DNA of 64,000 bases, from assembly GCA_965656445.1 (NCBI GenBank), contig CBFHKO010000001.1, positions 558,001 through 622,000 on the forward strand. Direction: 5' to 3'. Numbering within the stretch: the stretch's first letter is position 1; each line of letters opens with the position of its first letter. The position numbers were made by a program, and so were the translations under genes. Positions 34,139-42,886 of this stretch are shown here, one piece after another. Source of the stretch: JAHEJA01 sp965656445 (GTDB lineage: Bacteria > Pseudomonadota > Alphaproteobacteria > Rhodobacterales > Rhodobacteraceae). The notes under the pieces were generated by a model. That model saw only the letters and a list, made by a program, of their open reading frames with translations. It was not told the origin of the DNA and ran no database searches.

Positions 34139-34220
34139 AACAACGTCTCTCTTAAAATGATTGTTTATCGATTATTTCAACCATAGCAAGATTAATTCTG
34201 TGTCATATTCACTGTTTTAC

Positions 34221-34243
34221 ACTCCCCATTTGTAGCGAGGGTG
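34221..34243. promoter_or_regulatory. ACTCCCCATTTG element upstream of the luxR operon
   Basis: ACTCCCCATTTG followed by AGGGTGA, about 85-105 bp upstream of the 72-aa ORF start. The left half matches the palindromes at 5055 and 7702; the right half is degenerate. A possible operator of the same family. Confidence 0.3.
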
Positions 34244-34285
34244 AAAATATTAAGCTGTTGTTTCCATTGACCTGTCACAAAGAAA

Positions 34286-34312
34286 AACCCGCGAACCGAA
34301 CGTTCGCGGGTT
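34286..34312 (-). terminator. Terminator of ccr
   Basis: AACCCGCGAAC (34286-34296) pairs perfectly with GTTCGCGGGTT (34302-34312); on the reverse strand the stem runs into a T-rich stretch. It lies just after the ccr stop. Confidence 0.88.
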
Positions 34313-34340
34313 ATGACGCCTGTGGGGAGAGGCTTCAAAA

Positions 34341-35618
34341 TTAGGTTAATGCATCTTCAAACGTTCTGAGACCTGTCCGAGGAGATTGAACCAACACAGA
34401 CATATTGCCCGGTTTGTGTTCATTGCGCAGCATTTTCATATGCGCTTCGGGAATATCATTCCACTCAAACACTTCTGACATGCAAGGGTCCAAGCGACGC
34501 TCGATCATCAATTTGTTCGCAGCAGAGGCTTGTTTAAGGTGCGCAAAGTGCGATCCTTGCAAACGCTTTTGGTGCATCCACATGTAACGCACGTCGAACG
34601 TACAGTTAAATCCAGAGGTACCCGCGCAAATCACGACCATGCCGCCTTTTTTACAAACAAAGGTCGAGACCGGGAACGTTGCTTCGCCTGGGTGTTCAAA
34701 GACGATGTCAACATTGTTGCCTTTGCCAGTGAATTCCCAAATTGCTTTGCCGAATTTGCGAACTTCTTTGAACCATTCATTGTATTCGGGTGTGTTCACT
34801 GTTGGCAATTGACCCCAACAGTTGAAATCCTTACGGTTAATGACACCCTTTGCACCAAGACCCATCACAAATTCGCGTTTGTCTTCGTCTGAGATAACAG
34901 CAATGGCATTGGCGCCTGCGGCATTGATCAATTGGATTGCATAAGTGCCCAAGCCGCCTGATGCGCCCCAAACCAAAACGTTTTGGCCTGGCTTTAGTTC
35001 ATGCGGGTGGTGTCCAAACAGCATGCGATAAGCCGTTGCCAAAGTCAGAGTATAGCATGCGCTCTCTTCCCAAGTTAAATGCTTGGGGCGTGGCATCAAT
35101 TGCTGCGCTTGCACATTGGTGAACTGGGCAAATGATCCGTCAGGGGTTTCATATCCCCAAATCCGTTGGCTCGGTGAATACATTGGATCACCGCCATTGC
35201 ATTCTTCGTCGTCGCCGTCATCTTGGTTACAGTGGATGACAACTTCGTCGCCCACTTTCCAGTTTTTAACGCGATCACCAACGGCCCAAACGATGCCAGA
35301 CGCATCCGACCCCGCAATGTGGTAATCCGCACCGTGGCTGTCAAATGGGCTAATTGGAACACCTAAGCCGGCCCAAACACCGTTGTAATTCACACCTGCG
35401 GCCATCACCAAAACCAAGACTTCGTGGCTATCTAGCTTGGGTGTATCAACAACTTCGACCTGAAATGATTTGTCAGGCTCACCGTGACGTTCACGTCGGA
35501 TCGCCCATGCATACATCTTGGAAGGGACATGTCCGAGAGGTGGCATTTCGCCAACTTCGTACAAGTCTTTTTCTGGTGCGTCATAGGGGGCAATTCCGCC
35601 GTTTGTATCTAGTGCCAT
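34341..35618 (-). CDS. ccr: Crotonyl-CoA carboxylase/reductase
   Basis: The key enzyme of the ethylmalonyl-CoA pathway: reductive carboxylation of crotonyl-CoA with NADPH and CO2 to ethylmalonyl-CoA. 425 aa, of the expected length, an MDR-type fold: VMAAGVNYNGVWAGLG, GSDASGIVWAVGDRVKNWK, and the NADP site VWGASGGLGTYAIQLI. IWGYETPDGSFAQFTN and VFEHPGEATFPVSTFVCKKG are typical of CCR. ATG 35618 (MALDTNGGIAPYDAPEKDL) has GGAGAG 5 bases upstream; the frame open to 35738 is not coding-like. It is divergent from ecm across a 302-bp regulatory region, and ends at a strong terminator. Confidence 0.97.
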   Translation of the reverse strand: MALDTNGGIAPYDAPEKDLYEVGEMPPLGHVPSKMYAWAIRRERHGEPDKSFQVEVVDTPKLDSHEVLVLVMAAGVNYNGVWAGLGVPISPFDSHGADYHIAGSDASGIVWAVGDRVKNWKVGDEVVIHCNQDDGDDEECNGGDPMYSPSQRIWGYETPDGSFAQFTNVQAQQLMPRPKHLTWEESACYTLTLATAYRMLFGHHPHELKPGQNVLVWGASGGLGTYAIQLINAAGANAIAVISDEDKREFVMGLGAKGVINRKDFNCWGQLPTVNTPEYNEWFKEVRKFGKAIWEFTGKGNNVDIVFEHPGEATFPVSTFVCKKGGMVVICAGTSGFNCTFDVRYMWMHQKRLQGSHFAHLKQASAANKLMIERRLDPCMSEVFEWNDIPEAHMKMLRNEHKPGNMSVLVQSPRTGLRTFEDALT

Positions 35619-35640
35619 TAGTCTCTCCATTAGCATCAGT

Positions 35641-35655
35641 TGCCGCGATGCAGAA
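35641..35655. promoter_or_regulatory. GCCGC-RRY-GCAG motif upstream of ccr
   Basis: TGCCGCGATGCAGAA, 23-37 bp upstream of the ccr start. One of four such sites in the window, all in front of ethylmalonyl-CoA pathway genes or mdh. It resembles TGC-rich sites reported for PhaR-type repressors (inference). Confidence 0.45.
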
Positions 35656-35833
35656 TCGCGAATTCCTTTATCGCTACAATTCAGCTCGCAATAATGCAAT
35701 AACTTTTGGTCATTTTTTGTAATTTTATAACCAAGCAAACGCAGAAATTTTATGAATCTACGGGTAAAATTGACTATTTAACAAACATTAACAATAACTT
35801 GCACATTGAAATAAAATTTTCTACGAGGCCCCA

Positions 35834-35849
35834 CTGCCGCAACGCAGCG
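35834..35849. promoter_or_regulatory. GCCGC-RRY-GCAG motif upstream of ecm
   Basis: CTGCCGCAACGCAGCG, about 72-87 bp upstream of the ecm start; its ends form CTGC-N6-GCAG. Confidence 0.45.
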
Positions 35850-35920
35850 AATTGACAGCGCATCAAAATTTCATGTATACAACAAAAAACGTAATTTAGT
35901 TACCACCCGACGAGGCTCAC

Positions 35921-37888
35921 ATGTCAAACGCCACCAAAGATCGCCCTTGGCTCATTCGGACCTATGCAGGTCACTCAACTGCGAAAGCATCGAATGCGCT
36001 TTACCGTAGCAATTTGGAAAAAGGACAAACTGGTCTTTCTGTCGCTTTCGACCTGCCCACGCAAACTGGCTATGACAGCGATCACGTCTTAGCCCGCGGT
36101 GAAGTCGGCAAAGTCGGCGTGCCTGTGAGCCATCTTGGGGACATGCGCGCATTATTTGACCAAATACCGCTCGAAAAAATGAACACGTCCATGACGATCA
36201 ACGCAACGGCACCTTGGGTTCTCGCGCTCTATATAGCCGTTGCCGAAGAACAGGGCGCGGAAGTTTCCAAACTTCAGGGCACGGTTCAAAACGATCTTAT
36301 CAAGGAATACCTCAGCCGCGGCACTTATATTTGTCCGCCAAAGCCGTCTTTGAAACTGATCGGGGATGTCGCAGAATATTGCTACACAAACGTTCCAAAA
36401 TGGAACCCGATGAATGTCTGCTCTTACCACCTTCAAGAGGCCGGCGCGACACCGGAACAAGAGCTGGCCTTTGCCTTGGCAACGGCGACGGCTGTTTTGG
36501 ATGAGCTGAAAACACGGGTTCCCGCAGAGGACTTCCCTCAGTTATGCGGTCGTATCTCATTCTTTGTGAATGCTGGCATCCGTTTTGTAACTGAAATGTG
36601 CAAGATGCGGGCTTTCGTTGATCTGTGGGATGAAATCCTAGAAACACGATATGGTGTTCAAGACCCCAAATTCCGCCGGTTCCGTTATGGCGTTCAAGTG
36701 AACTCACTTGGCCTTACAGAACAACAGCCCGAAAACAATGTATATCGCATTTTGATCGAAATGCTTGCCGTTACTCTGTCTAAAAACGCCCGCGCCCGTG
36801 CTGTTCAGCTTCCAGCTTGGAACGAAGCTTTGGGTTTACCGCGTCCATGGGATCAACAATGGTCTATGCGGATGCAGCAAATCATGGCCTTTGAAACGGA
36901 TCTTTTGGAATTTGACGACCTCTTTGACGGAAACCCTGCGGTGGATGCCAAAGTTGAAGCGCTCAAAGACGGCGCACGTCATGAGCTTGAAACCATTGAC
37001 GGTATGGGCGGCGCGATCAGTTCAATTGAGTATATGAAATCCCGCCTTGTCGATAGCAACGCTGAACGGCTTAACAAAATTGAACGCGAAGAAACCATTG
37101 TTGTCGGTGTGAACAAGTTTACCAATGGCGAGCCCTCACCCCTTACCGCCGGGGATGGTGGTATCATGGTCGTTGATCCAGCCGTTGAGCAAGATCAAAT
37201 CGATCGTCTCAATACATGGCGTCAAACCAGAAACGCAAAAGAGGTCAGCCTCGCCCTTGCCGAGTTACGCGCAGCTGCGCAGGCGGGCAAAAACATTATG
37301 CCCCCCTCAATCCGCGCCGCCAAAGTAGGCGTTACAACGGGTGAATGGGCCGAACAAATGCGCGCCGTTTTCGGCGAATATCGTGGACCCACAGGCGTCT
37401 CACGCGCAGTTAGCAACAAGACCGAAGGATTGGACGATATTCGTGACGCCGTGGACGCCGTGAGCGACAAATTAGGCAGACGTCTAAAATTCTTGGTTGG
37501 GAAACCAGGCTTGGACGGACATTCAAACGGAGCCGAGCAAATCGCCTTCCGCGCCCGTGATTGTGGTATGGACATAGAATATGATGGCATTCGCCTAACC
37601 CCCGAAGAAATCGTCAACACTGCCCGAGATACGGATGCGCATGTAATCGGATTGTCGATCCTGTCTGGATCACACATCCCCCTTCTTGAGGACGTCATGC
37701 ACCGTCTCAAAGCGGAAAACCTTATGCATATCCCTGTTATTGTCGGTGGCATCATTCCCGATGACGATGCCCAGCGCCTTAAGTCCATCGGAGTTGCACG
37801 AGTCTATACGCCCAAAGACTTTGAACTCAATACAATCATGATGGACATCGTAACCCTCGCTGATCCTGAGCAAATCGCAGCTCAATAG
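35921..37888 (+). CDS. ecm: Ethylmalonyl-CoA mutase
   Basis: B12-dependent rearrangement of (2R)-ethylmalonyl-CoA to methylsuccinyl-CoA in the ethylmalonyl-CoA pathway. The 655-aa single chain has an N-terminal catalytic TIM barrel (RTYAGHSTAKASNALYRSN, FDLPTQTGYDSDH) and a C-terminal cobalamin domain with GLDGHSNG, in which His534 is the cobalt ligand of the DxHxxG motif. NLEKGQTGLSVAFDLPTQTG follows the ECM/MeaA pattern, so methylmalonyl-CoA mutase is less likely. ATG 35921 follows ACGAGGC. It is divergent from ccr and 112 bases from a GNAT gene. Confidence 0.95.
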   Translation: MSNATKDRPWLIRTYAGHSTAKASNALYRSNLEKGQTGLSVAFDLPTQTGYDSDHVLARGEVGKVGVPVSHLGDMRALFDQIPLEKMNTSMTINATAPWVLALYIAVAEEQGAEVSKLQGTVQNDLIKEYLSRGTYICPPKPSLKLIGDVAEYCYTNVPKWNPMNVCSYHLQEAGATPEQELAFALATATAVLDELKTRVPAEDFPQLCGRISFFVNAGIRFVTEMCKMRAFVDLWDEILETRYGVQDPKFRRFRYGVQVNSLGLTEQQPENNVYRILIEMLAVTLSKNARARAVQLPAWNEALGLPRPWDQQWSMRMQQIMAFETDLLEFDDLFDGNPAVDAKVEALKDGARHELETIDGMGGAISSIEYMKSRLVDSNAERLNKIEREETIVVGVNKFTNGEPSPLTAGDGGIMVVDPAVEQDQIDRLNTWRQTRNAKEVSLALAELRAAAQAGKNIMPPSIRAAKVGVTTGEWAEQMRAVFGEYRGPTGVSRAVSNKTEGLDDIRDAVDAVSDKLGRRLKFLVGKPGLDGHSNGAEQIAFRARDCGMDIEYDGIRLTPEEIVNTARDTDAHVIGLSILSGSHIPLLEDVMHRLKAENLMHIPVIVGGIIPDDDAQRLKSIGVARVYTPKDFELNTIMMDIVTLADPEQIAAQ

Positions 37889-38000
37889 CAAAGCGCCCCA
37901 ACGAAAACCCTTGATAGAGATGAGGCGCTAAAAACTTTGCACCTCAGCCTCTGGTCATTCATATGGCTCACGTCTATCCTGTCGCCAAAGAGGGGAAAAG

Positions 38001-38441
38001 ATGTCGATAATTATTCGTGACCTAGAGGCCGAGGACCGGAGCGAATGGACGTCACTCTGGCGCGCCTATCTAGCCTTTTATGAAACTACATTACCAGAAA
38101 CCGTCTTTGACACGACGTTCGAACGGCTTCTCTCGGATGAGCATAAAAACCAAAATTGCATGATCGCGTTGATCGGGTCAAAACCTGTCGGTCTGGTTCA
38201 CTATATTTACCATCCCCACAATTGGAATTTAAACGAGGTCACGTATCTTCAAGATTTATATGCCGACCCAGACCACCGTGGCCAAGGCATAGGTCGCGCT
38301 CTCATCCAAGCTGTTTATGACAAGGCAGATGCCAACGGAACACCCAACGTGTACTGGCTCACCCAAGAGTTCAATCACACTGCGCGCCACCTCTATGACC
38401 GCGTTGCCAAAGTAACCCCCTTTATCAAATATAACCGATAG
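38001..38441 (+). CDS. GNAT-family N-acetyltransferase
   Basis: A 146-aa acetyltransferase of the GNAT fold: an N-terminal strand-helix (IIIRDLEAEDRSEWTSLWRAY), the acetyl-CoA pyrophosphate loop DPDHRGQGIGRALIQAV (about 92-110), and a C-terminal FNHTARHLYDRVAK helix with strand. The substrate cannot be inferred. ATG 38001 has GAGGGGAAAAG just upstream. It lies 12 bases before deoD, so the pair is probably co-transcribed. Confidence 0.88.
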   Translation: MSIIIRDLEAEDRSEWTSLWRAYLAFYETTLPETVFDTTFERLLSDEHKNQNCMIALIGSKPVGLVHYIYHPHNWNLNEVTYLQDLYADPDHRGQGIGRALIQAVYDKADANGTPNVYWLTQEFNHTARHLYDRVAKVTPFIKYNR

Positions 38442-38453
38442 GAGTTTTTCCAA

Positions 38454-39164
38454 ATGACTGTTCACATTGGCGCAGAGCCCGGCGATATCGCAGAAACTGT
38501 CCTTCTTCCGGGTGATCCCCTTCGCGCAAAATGGGCGGCGGAAACCTTTCTTGAGGATGCACGCTTGGTCAATGACGTTCGTGGCATGCTCGGTTATACA
38601 GGGACCTACAAAGGAAACGCCGTCACCATTCACGGCTCAGGCATGGGGATGCCGTCCCTCTCGATCTATGTGAACGAACTCATTCGGGATTTTAGTGCAA
38701 AAACACTTATCCGTATTGGATCATGCGGAGGGATGCAGCCTCATGTCGGCATTCGCGATGTGATATTGGCAATGACGGCGTCAACACTGTCCACACCATC
38801 CTCTGGTATCTTCAAAGAGCTGAATTTTGCTCCATGTGCAGATTACAGCCTCCTCCAAGCAGCAGAACAAGCCGCTCATAACAAAGACTGCACAACACAT
38901 GTTGGCGGAATTTATTCGTCCGACGTCTTTTACGATGAGCGTCCCGACCTAAACGAGCAAATGACACGGCATGGAATTTTGGCCGTCGAAATGGAAGCCG
39001 CGGAATTATATAATCTTGCGGCCCGTTATGGATGCCGTGCTCTGGCCGTGTTAACGGTGTCAGACCACCTCCAAACAGGGGAAGCTTTGCCATCAGATGA
39101 ACGCCAGTCATCCTTTGGGGATATGGTTGAAATTGCCCTTGAGGCCGCTTTCGCCAAAAGGTGA
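38454..39164 (+). CDS. deoD: Purine-nucleoside phosphorylase, DeoD type
   Basis: Phosphorolysis of purine (deoxy)nucleosides to base and ribose-1-phosphate (nucleoside salvage). 236 aa, hexameric NP-I family: MTVHIGAEPGDIAETVLLPG at the N-terminus, GSGMGMPSLSIY (phosphate loop), RIGSCGG, the AVEMEAAELY sugar-binding stretch and the catalytic Asp in TVSDHLQTGE. The length matches E. coli DeoD. ATG 38454 has AGGAG 10 bases upstream. It follows a GNAT gene and precedes a lipoprotein gene, without a clear functional link. Confidence 0.95.
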   Translation: MTVHIGAEPGDIAETVLLPGDPLRAKWAAETFLEDARLVNDVRGMLGYTGTYKGNAVTIHGSGMGMPSLSIYVNELIRDFSAKTLIRIGSCGGMQPHVGIRDVILAMTASTLSTPSSGIFKELNFAPCADYSLLQAAEQAAHNKDCTTHVGGIYSSDVFYDERPDLNEQMTRHGILAVEMEAAELYNLAARYGCRALAVLTVSDHLQTGEALPSDERQSSFGDMVEIALEAAFAKR

Positions 39165-39234
39165 GTAACGTCACCTTACCGATCCTATTGTCAGACATGA
39201 CTCAGACCGATATGGCAGGCTGGTGCAAGACTAT

Positions 39235-39897
39235 ATGAGTTCAAATGTGGTGAAATGGGGGCTGATAGCTGTGGTAACGACATGGCTGTCTGCCTGTAGT
39301 CGTTCCGAACCAACCATCGCACCCGTTTCAATTGACGATTTAGAGATCACATATTCAACCTTTTCGGATGTGTCGGAGGGGGCATTCTCCAACCCACCCG
39401 TTGGATGCGACCCGTCACCTTGTACGGAAACCCTATCTGATGTGAACGGAAATATCGTCAGCTTTGCCGCTGGCGTCGATCCTAACAGCTCTACCAAGTT
39501 TATAGCAATGGCAGGTCGGTCTTTTGCCCCCACCAATCTGCAACCCATTCAACAGTCTGCCTCCTACATTGGTCAATATAGCGTCCGAGCGGTCGAAGCT
39601 ATTTCAACAGAAGAGACATCGCCGAATGTTTTCCACCTCGTAGGAACGCCGACTGCTGAGACGCAAGAAATCACCGTCGTCGCCGATTTCGCAAATAGTT
39701 CACTCTCTGCGACGACAGACACTCTCACCCTCGATGCAAGCTTCGAAGACACTGAAATCACGGGACACGTCACCTACAAAGGCGCCGACGGCGCAATAGC
39801 GGGCGATATATTCGCAGATCAACTCATCGCTGGGTTTCACGGCGCGACACGGGACATAGTCTACGCAGGCGGCATTATCGCTTATCCTGCCCCTTAA
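39235..39897 (+). CDS. Predicted lipoprotein with a C-terminal beta-barrel-like domain
   Basis: 220 aa with a signal peptide and lipobox: the hydrophobic WGLIAVVTTWLSAC segment ends in Leu-Ser-Ala-Cys, so acylation at that Cys is expected. The mature part is Ser/Thr-rich, with an FSNPPVGCDPSPCTETL disulfide-type pair, and the last 60 residues (ASFEDTEITGHVTYKGADGA, then IAGDIFADQLIAGFHG) resemble the beta-barrel domain of transferrin-binding-protein-like lipoproteins. ATG 39235 is preferred; a GTG at 39223 adds four codons. Its stop overlaps the convergent DUF1989 gene by four bases. Surface lipoprotein; ligand unknown. Confidence 0.72.
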   Translation: MSSNVVKWGLIAVVTTWLSACSRSEPTIAPVSIDDLEITYSTFSDVSEGAFSNPPVGCDPSPCTETLSDVNGNIVSFAAGVDPNSSTKFIAMAGRSFAPTNLQPIQQSASYIGQYSVRAVEAISTEETSPNVFHLVGTPTAETQEITVVADFANSSLSATTDTLTLDASFEDTEITGHVTYKGADGAIAGDIFADQLIAGFHGATRDIVYAGGIIAYPAP

Positions 39898-40739
39898 CGC
39901 CCATGTGAACCATCATATCCGTTCTTCTCAGGACCAGTCCATCCATCCAAGCGCCCAGCAAGCGGTTCGAACACCTCAATAAGCAAGGGAAAACACTGTG
40001 CCGTATCGCTTGTATGTTCACTCGAACAATCCCCACCCGGACAGGCCGACAAGGCACCCAGTAGATCAATTTCCGCAAAAAACTCCAAGTAATCCCCGGG
40101 ACGCACTGGGCTCGCTTTCATGAAATACTGACCAGTGTCCCGTGTGAACCCAGTACACATAAACACATTCAAAACATCATGAACATGTGGTTCAGCCTCT
40201 TGCAACGAGATCCCCAAATGATCCGCAAGAGCGCGGGTCAAGTTGGAATGACAACAGTGGTGATACTGCACATCCGATAGCAAATTCCCCGTATAGGGAT
40301 CACACCGCGTTCCTATGACATCATGCACGGACCCGCCAAATGTATCGATCCCATACCACTCTAACGTATCATGTACGATTGTCGCCATTGGCCGCAAATT
40401 AGGAAAACTTGACCACATCCTTTCGCCCGTACTGATGTGCGTGCCATGAAGAGCTCGGGTTTTCCCAGAATAAAACCGCTCGTTCAAATCATTCGCATTC
40501 CAAAGGTTCAAGTCGCCAACCTGTGGCCCCTCTACCGACGATATCCGAAAAAACTGCCCCGCCTTCACCTCAAAACAGGCTGCATCCCGCGGATGCGCAA
40601 GGACTTCAGCAATCTTCGTCGCTTCCGCCCGTGCATGGCGATACAACGCCAAATCCGCCTGTGGCAAGGTATGATTAGGGTAACAAATAACGGGCTCAAC
40701 GGCGCGGCGCGCCTCTGCATCGGTCGGTATATCTGTCAT
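39894..40739 (-). CDS. DUF1989 (urea carboxylase-associated) protein
   Basis: 281 aa of the DUF1989/urea-carboxylase-associated family: an AGQFFRISSVEGPQVGDLNL block, HHCCHSNL and NVFMCTGF (Cys/His-rich, probably metal-binding), and a C-terminal CPGGDCS. Members accompany urea/allophanate or guanidine degradation genes and some act as guanidine- or carboxyguanidine-processing subunits, but no such genes are adjacent here. It lies alone on the reverse strand between the lipoprotein and the sdh operon. The annotation is family-level only. Confidence 0.85.
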   Translation of the reverse strand: MTDIPTDAEARRAVEPVICYPNHTLPQADLALYRHARAEATKIAEVLAHPRDAACFEVKAGQFFRISSVEGPQVGDLNLWNANDLNERFYSGKTRALHGTHISTGERMWSSFPNLRPMATIVHDTLEWYGIDTFGGSVHDVIGTRCDPYTGNLLSDVQYHHCCHSNLTRALADHLGISLQEAEPHVHDVLNVFMCTGFTRDTGQYFMKASPVRPGDYLEFFAEIDLLGALSACPGGDCSSEHTSDTAQCFPLLIEVFEPLAGRLDGWTGPEKNGYDGSHGR

Positions 40740-40805
40740 AGCTCAGCCTCTTAAAATGTGGTCTCAACTTTGTATGACACTTAATCCCATCTCACCACAT
40801 AAAAA

Positions 40806-40828
40806 AAGTGGCCGAAGCCACTCATTTT
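40806..40828 (-). terminator. Terminator of the sdh operon
   Basis: AGTGGC-CGAA-GCCACT (40807-40822); on the reverse strand it reads AGTGGC-TTCG-GCCACT and runs into seven Ts. It ends the sdhCDAB transcript. Confidence 0.85.
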
Positions 40829-40882
40829 TTGTCTCAAAATATCCCGGGGGAATTGGCCCAAGGCCAAGGGGGCAGAGCCCCC
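40823..40882 (+). repeat. Dispersed intergenic repeat, copy C
   Basis: CATTTTTTGTCTCAAAATATCC, GGGGGAATTGGCC, then TTGGCC/GGCCAA (40853-40858, 40862-40867) and GGGGGC-AGA-GCCCCC (40868-40882) hairpins. Aligned with copy D at 58361 over its whole length. It lies between the sdh stop and its terminator. Confidence 0.75.
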
Positions 40883-40888
40883 AAACCC

Positions 40889-41668
40889 TTAAATAGTCCG
40901 TTCCACCATCATCTTCTTGATTTCCGCAATCGCTTTCGCAGGGTTCAATCCCTTTGGGCACGTCTTCGCGCAATTCATAATCGTGTGACAGCGGTATAGT
41001 TTGAACGGATCTTCCAATTCATCCAAACGCTCTCCGGTCGCTTCATCGCGGCTATCGATGATCCAACGATAGGCATGCAAGAGGGCTGCTGGTCCAAGGT
41101 ACCGATCGCCATTCCACCAATAGGACGGGCAGGATGTAGAGCAAGACGCACACATCACACATTCATAGAGCCCATCGAGCTTCTTGCGATCCTCAATGGA
41201 TTGCTTCCACTCTTTAGCGGGACGGTTTGTTTTTGTTTCAAGCCACGGCATGATAGACGCGTGCTGTGCATAGAAATGGGTCAAATCTGGAATAAGGTCG
41301 CGAACAACAGGCATATGCGGAAGCGGATAAATCTTCACATCCCCTTTGATCTCATCCATGCCATAGATACAGGCGAGCGTGTTGATCCCATCAATGTTCA
41401 TCGCGCAGGATCCACAAATCCCCTCACGACATGAGCGGCGGAACGTCAATGTTGGATCAATTTCATTCTTGATTTTGATCAAAGCATCCAAAACCATAGG
41501 ACCGCAGGTATCCATATCAACGAAATAGGTATCCACTGTTGGATTTTCACCATCGTCTGGGGACCAACGATAGATTTGGAACTTGCGAAGGTTGGTCGCC
41601 CCTGCAGGCTTTGGCCACGTTTTACCAGTTTTGATGCGTGAATTCTTAGGAAGCGTCAGTTGAACCAT
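40889..41668 (-). CDS. sdhB: Succinate dehydrogenase iron-sulfur subunit
   Basis: 259 aa, carries the three Fe-S clusters that take electrons from SdhA to ubiquinone: [2Fe-2S] ligands in CREGICGSCAMNIDG with a later Cys, the [4Fe-4S]/[3Fe-4S] ligands in CVMCASCSTSCPSYW and CHTIMNCAKTCPKGLNP. The order and spacing match SdhB. ATG 41668 starts 20 bases after the sulfotransferase stop. It is the last gene of the operon, unusually separated from sdhA by two extra genes. Confidence 0.98.
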   Translation of the reverse strand: MVQLTLPKNSRIKTGKTWPKPAGATNLRKFQIYRWSPDDGENPTVDTYFVDMDTCGPMVLDALIKIKNEIDPTLTFRRSCREGICGSCAMNIDGINTLACIYGMDEIKGDVKIYPLPHMPVVRDLIPDLTHFYAQHASIMPWLETKTNRPAKEWKQSIEDRKKLDGLYECVMCASCSTSCPSYWWNGDRYLGPAALLHAYRWIIDSRDEATGERLDELEDPFKLYRCHTIMNCAKTCPKGLNPAKAIAEIKKMMVERTI

Positions 41669-41688
41669 ATCGTTACCTGCCTAGCGTG

Positions 41689-42555
41689 TCAGTGTACTGT
41701 AGCATTCGCGGCACCAGTTGGTGCCTTAATTGCGAATGGAGTTGAAGTTTCGGGTAGTTTTTCCACCCATGAAGTATCTTTTTCATAGCCAAGATCAATC
41801 AAATCTTGACCAAAATGTTCAGCGTATTTTTCGCCAACGGAGCGCGGCATTTCGCGCATCCATCTATTTTGCGAGCCAGATTGAACATGCTGCGCAACCC
41901 GTTGATTTGTATCAGCGGCCCCACCAAATAGGCTATTTGAATAAAACGCCGCTGCCGCATCGAGTGTTGAGGTTTCATCCAATTGCCAAACCTTGATACC
42001 GTCGGAAAACAACCGAGCCTCTGTGTCACCCATCAAATCTTCGTAGCGCAGTGTGACAGAGGATGGACCATCAACAGGCCATGCGCGCATTTCTGCGACG
42101 GTATCCGCATGCTTGCCCTCCATTTCAAACAAGAGTTTGTCGTCATAAAGATCAATTGAGTTCAGTTTTTCTTGGTAGGTCAACCCATCATACCGATCCA
42201 AAGGCCTGTGCAAAAACCTTTCGCCTTTCGGACCTGCATAGTGATGATACTGGCACCCAGACAAAAGGATATCTCTTGGGTCACGGATTACATGCACAAA
42301 GGCCGCATCAGGGTTGTCCCAAACTTGCGTCGGGAAATATCCGTTCCAATTCACCAAAAGCGCGGCCCCTTGATCTGGGATCGCGCCGAGCTGTCGTTCT
42401 GACCAAATTCCAATCCACGGTATGTTCCAAGCCATCGACAAAGACTTTACGATTTGCTTCATCCAAATCGTGCCCCCCTTGTGATGAGTGGCAAGACACA
42501 TCAACCGCACAGATGTACGCTTCACAGTGTCAGTATGTGCCGATGCTTGTGTCAT
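41689..42555 (-). CDS. Sulfotransferase-family protein inside the sdh operon
   Basis: 288 aa with PAPS-binding motifs: THHKGGTIWMKQI (residues about 23-36, the 5'-phosphosulfate loop) and VIRDPRDILLSGCQYH (the 3'-phosphate loop). A helix-rich C-terminus carries the RYEDL motif. It may transfer sulfate from PAPS to an alcohol or amine; the acceptor is unknown. It sits between the small lipoprotein (8 bases upstream) and sdhB (20 bases downstream), in an operon of the respiratory complex; no link to succinate dehydrogenase is known to me. Deletion, transfer or co-expression of an unrelated gene are possible reasons. Confidence 0.85.
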   Translation of the reverse strand: MTQASAHTDTVKRTSVRLMCLATHHKGGTIWMKQIVKSLSMAWNIPWIGIWSERQLGAIPDQGAALLVNWNGYFPTQVWDNPDAAFVHVIRDPRDILLSGCQYHHYAGPKGERFLHRPLDRYDGLTYQEKLNSIDLYDDKLLFEMEGKHADTVAEMRAWPVDGPSSVTLRYEDLMGDTEARLFSDGIKVWQLDETSTLDAAAAFYSNSLFGGAADTNQRVAQHVQSGSQNRWMREMPRSVGEKYAEHFGQDLIDLGYEKDTSWVEKLPETSTPFAIKAPTGAANATVH

Positions 42556-42563
42556 TCCTATCC

Positions 42564-42884
42564 TTAGAGACCGATCAAAGATTTACTTTTTTCAGTAAAA
42601 CACTGAATTGTTGCAGGGCGAGCTGCGATTTCGGATACGAGAGTCAGCGTTTCCGCACTTGGCGTGGTTACGGTATCACGGGCGATCATGAAGACTTCGT
42701 TCATGGACGCGTTATCAATGATACAGTCCGTCACCATCGTCGCATCCAATCCAGGGAATTGACTCGCGACCGCACTATTTACCACACCTTTTGCTGCGTC
42801 ACGCGCAACATCCTCTGCGGCTCCTGTTGCGGCTGTACAGCCTGCAACAAAAACCAAACCAAAAATCGCACCCCATTTACCCAT
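42564..42884 (-). CDS. Small predicted lipoprotein in the sdh operon
   Basis: 106 aa starting MGKWGAIFGLVFVAGCTA: a short signal peptide ending in a lipobox (VAGC), so a lipoprotein. The mature part has a repeated Ala/Val helix (AAKGVVNSAVASQF) and two further Cys (DCIID, IQCF) that may form a disulfide. It begins 2 bases after the sdhA stop on the same strand, so it is co-translated with it. It may be conserved at this place in related genomes, but no function is known. Confidence 0.7.
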   Translation of the reverse strand: MGKWGAIFGLVFVAGCTAATGAAEDVARDAAKGVVNSAVASQFPGLDATMVTDCIIDNASMNEVFMIARDTVTTPSAETLTLVSEIAARPATIQCFTEKSKSLIGL

Positions 42885-42886
42885 AC

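Larger units (their letters stand above)
35619..35920. promoter_or_regulatory. Divergent ccr/ecm control region
   Basis: 302 bp without a gene between ccr and ecm. It holds two GCCGC-RRY-GCAG motifs (35641 and 35834), an AT-rich centre around 35755-35820 and a TGTATACAA element near 35873. Promoters for both genes must lie here; I cannot place -35/-10 boxes firmly. Confidence 0.6.
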
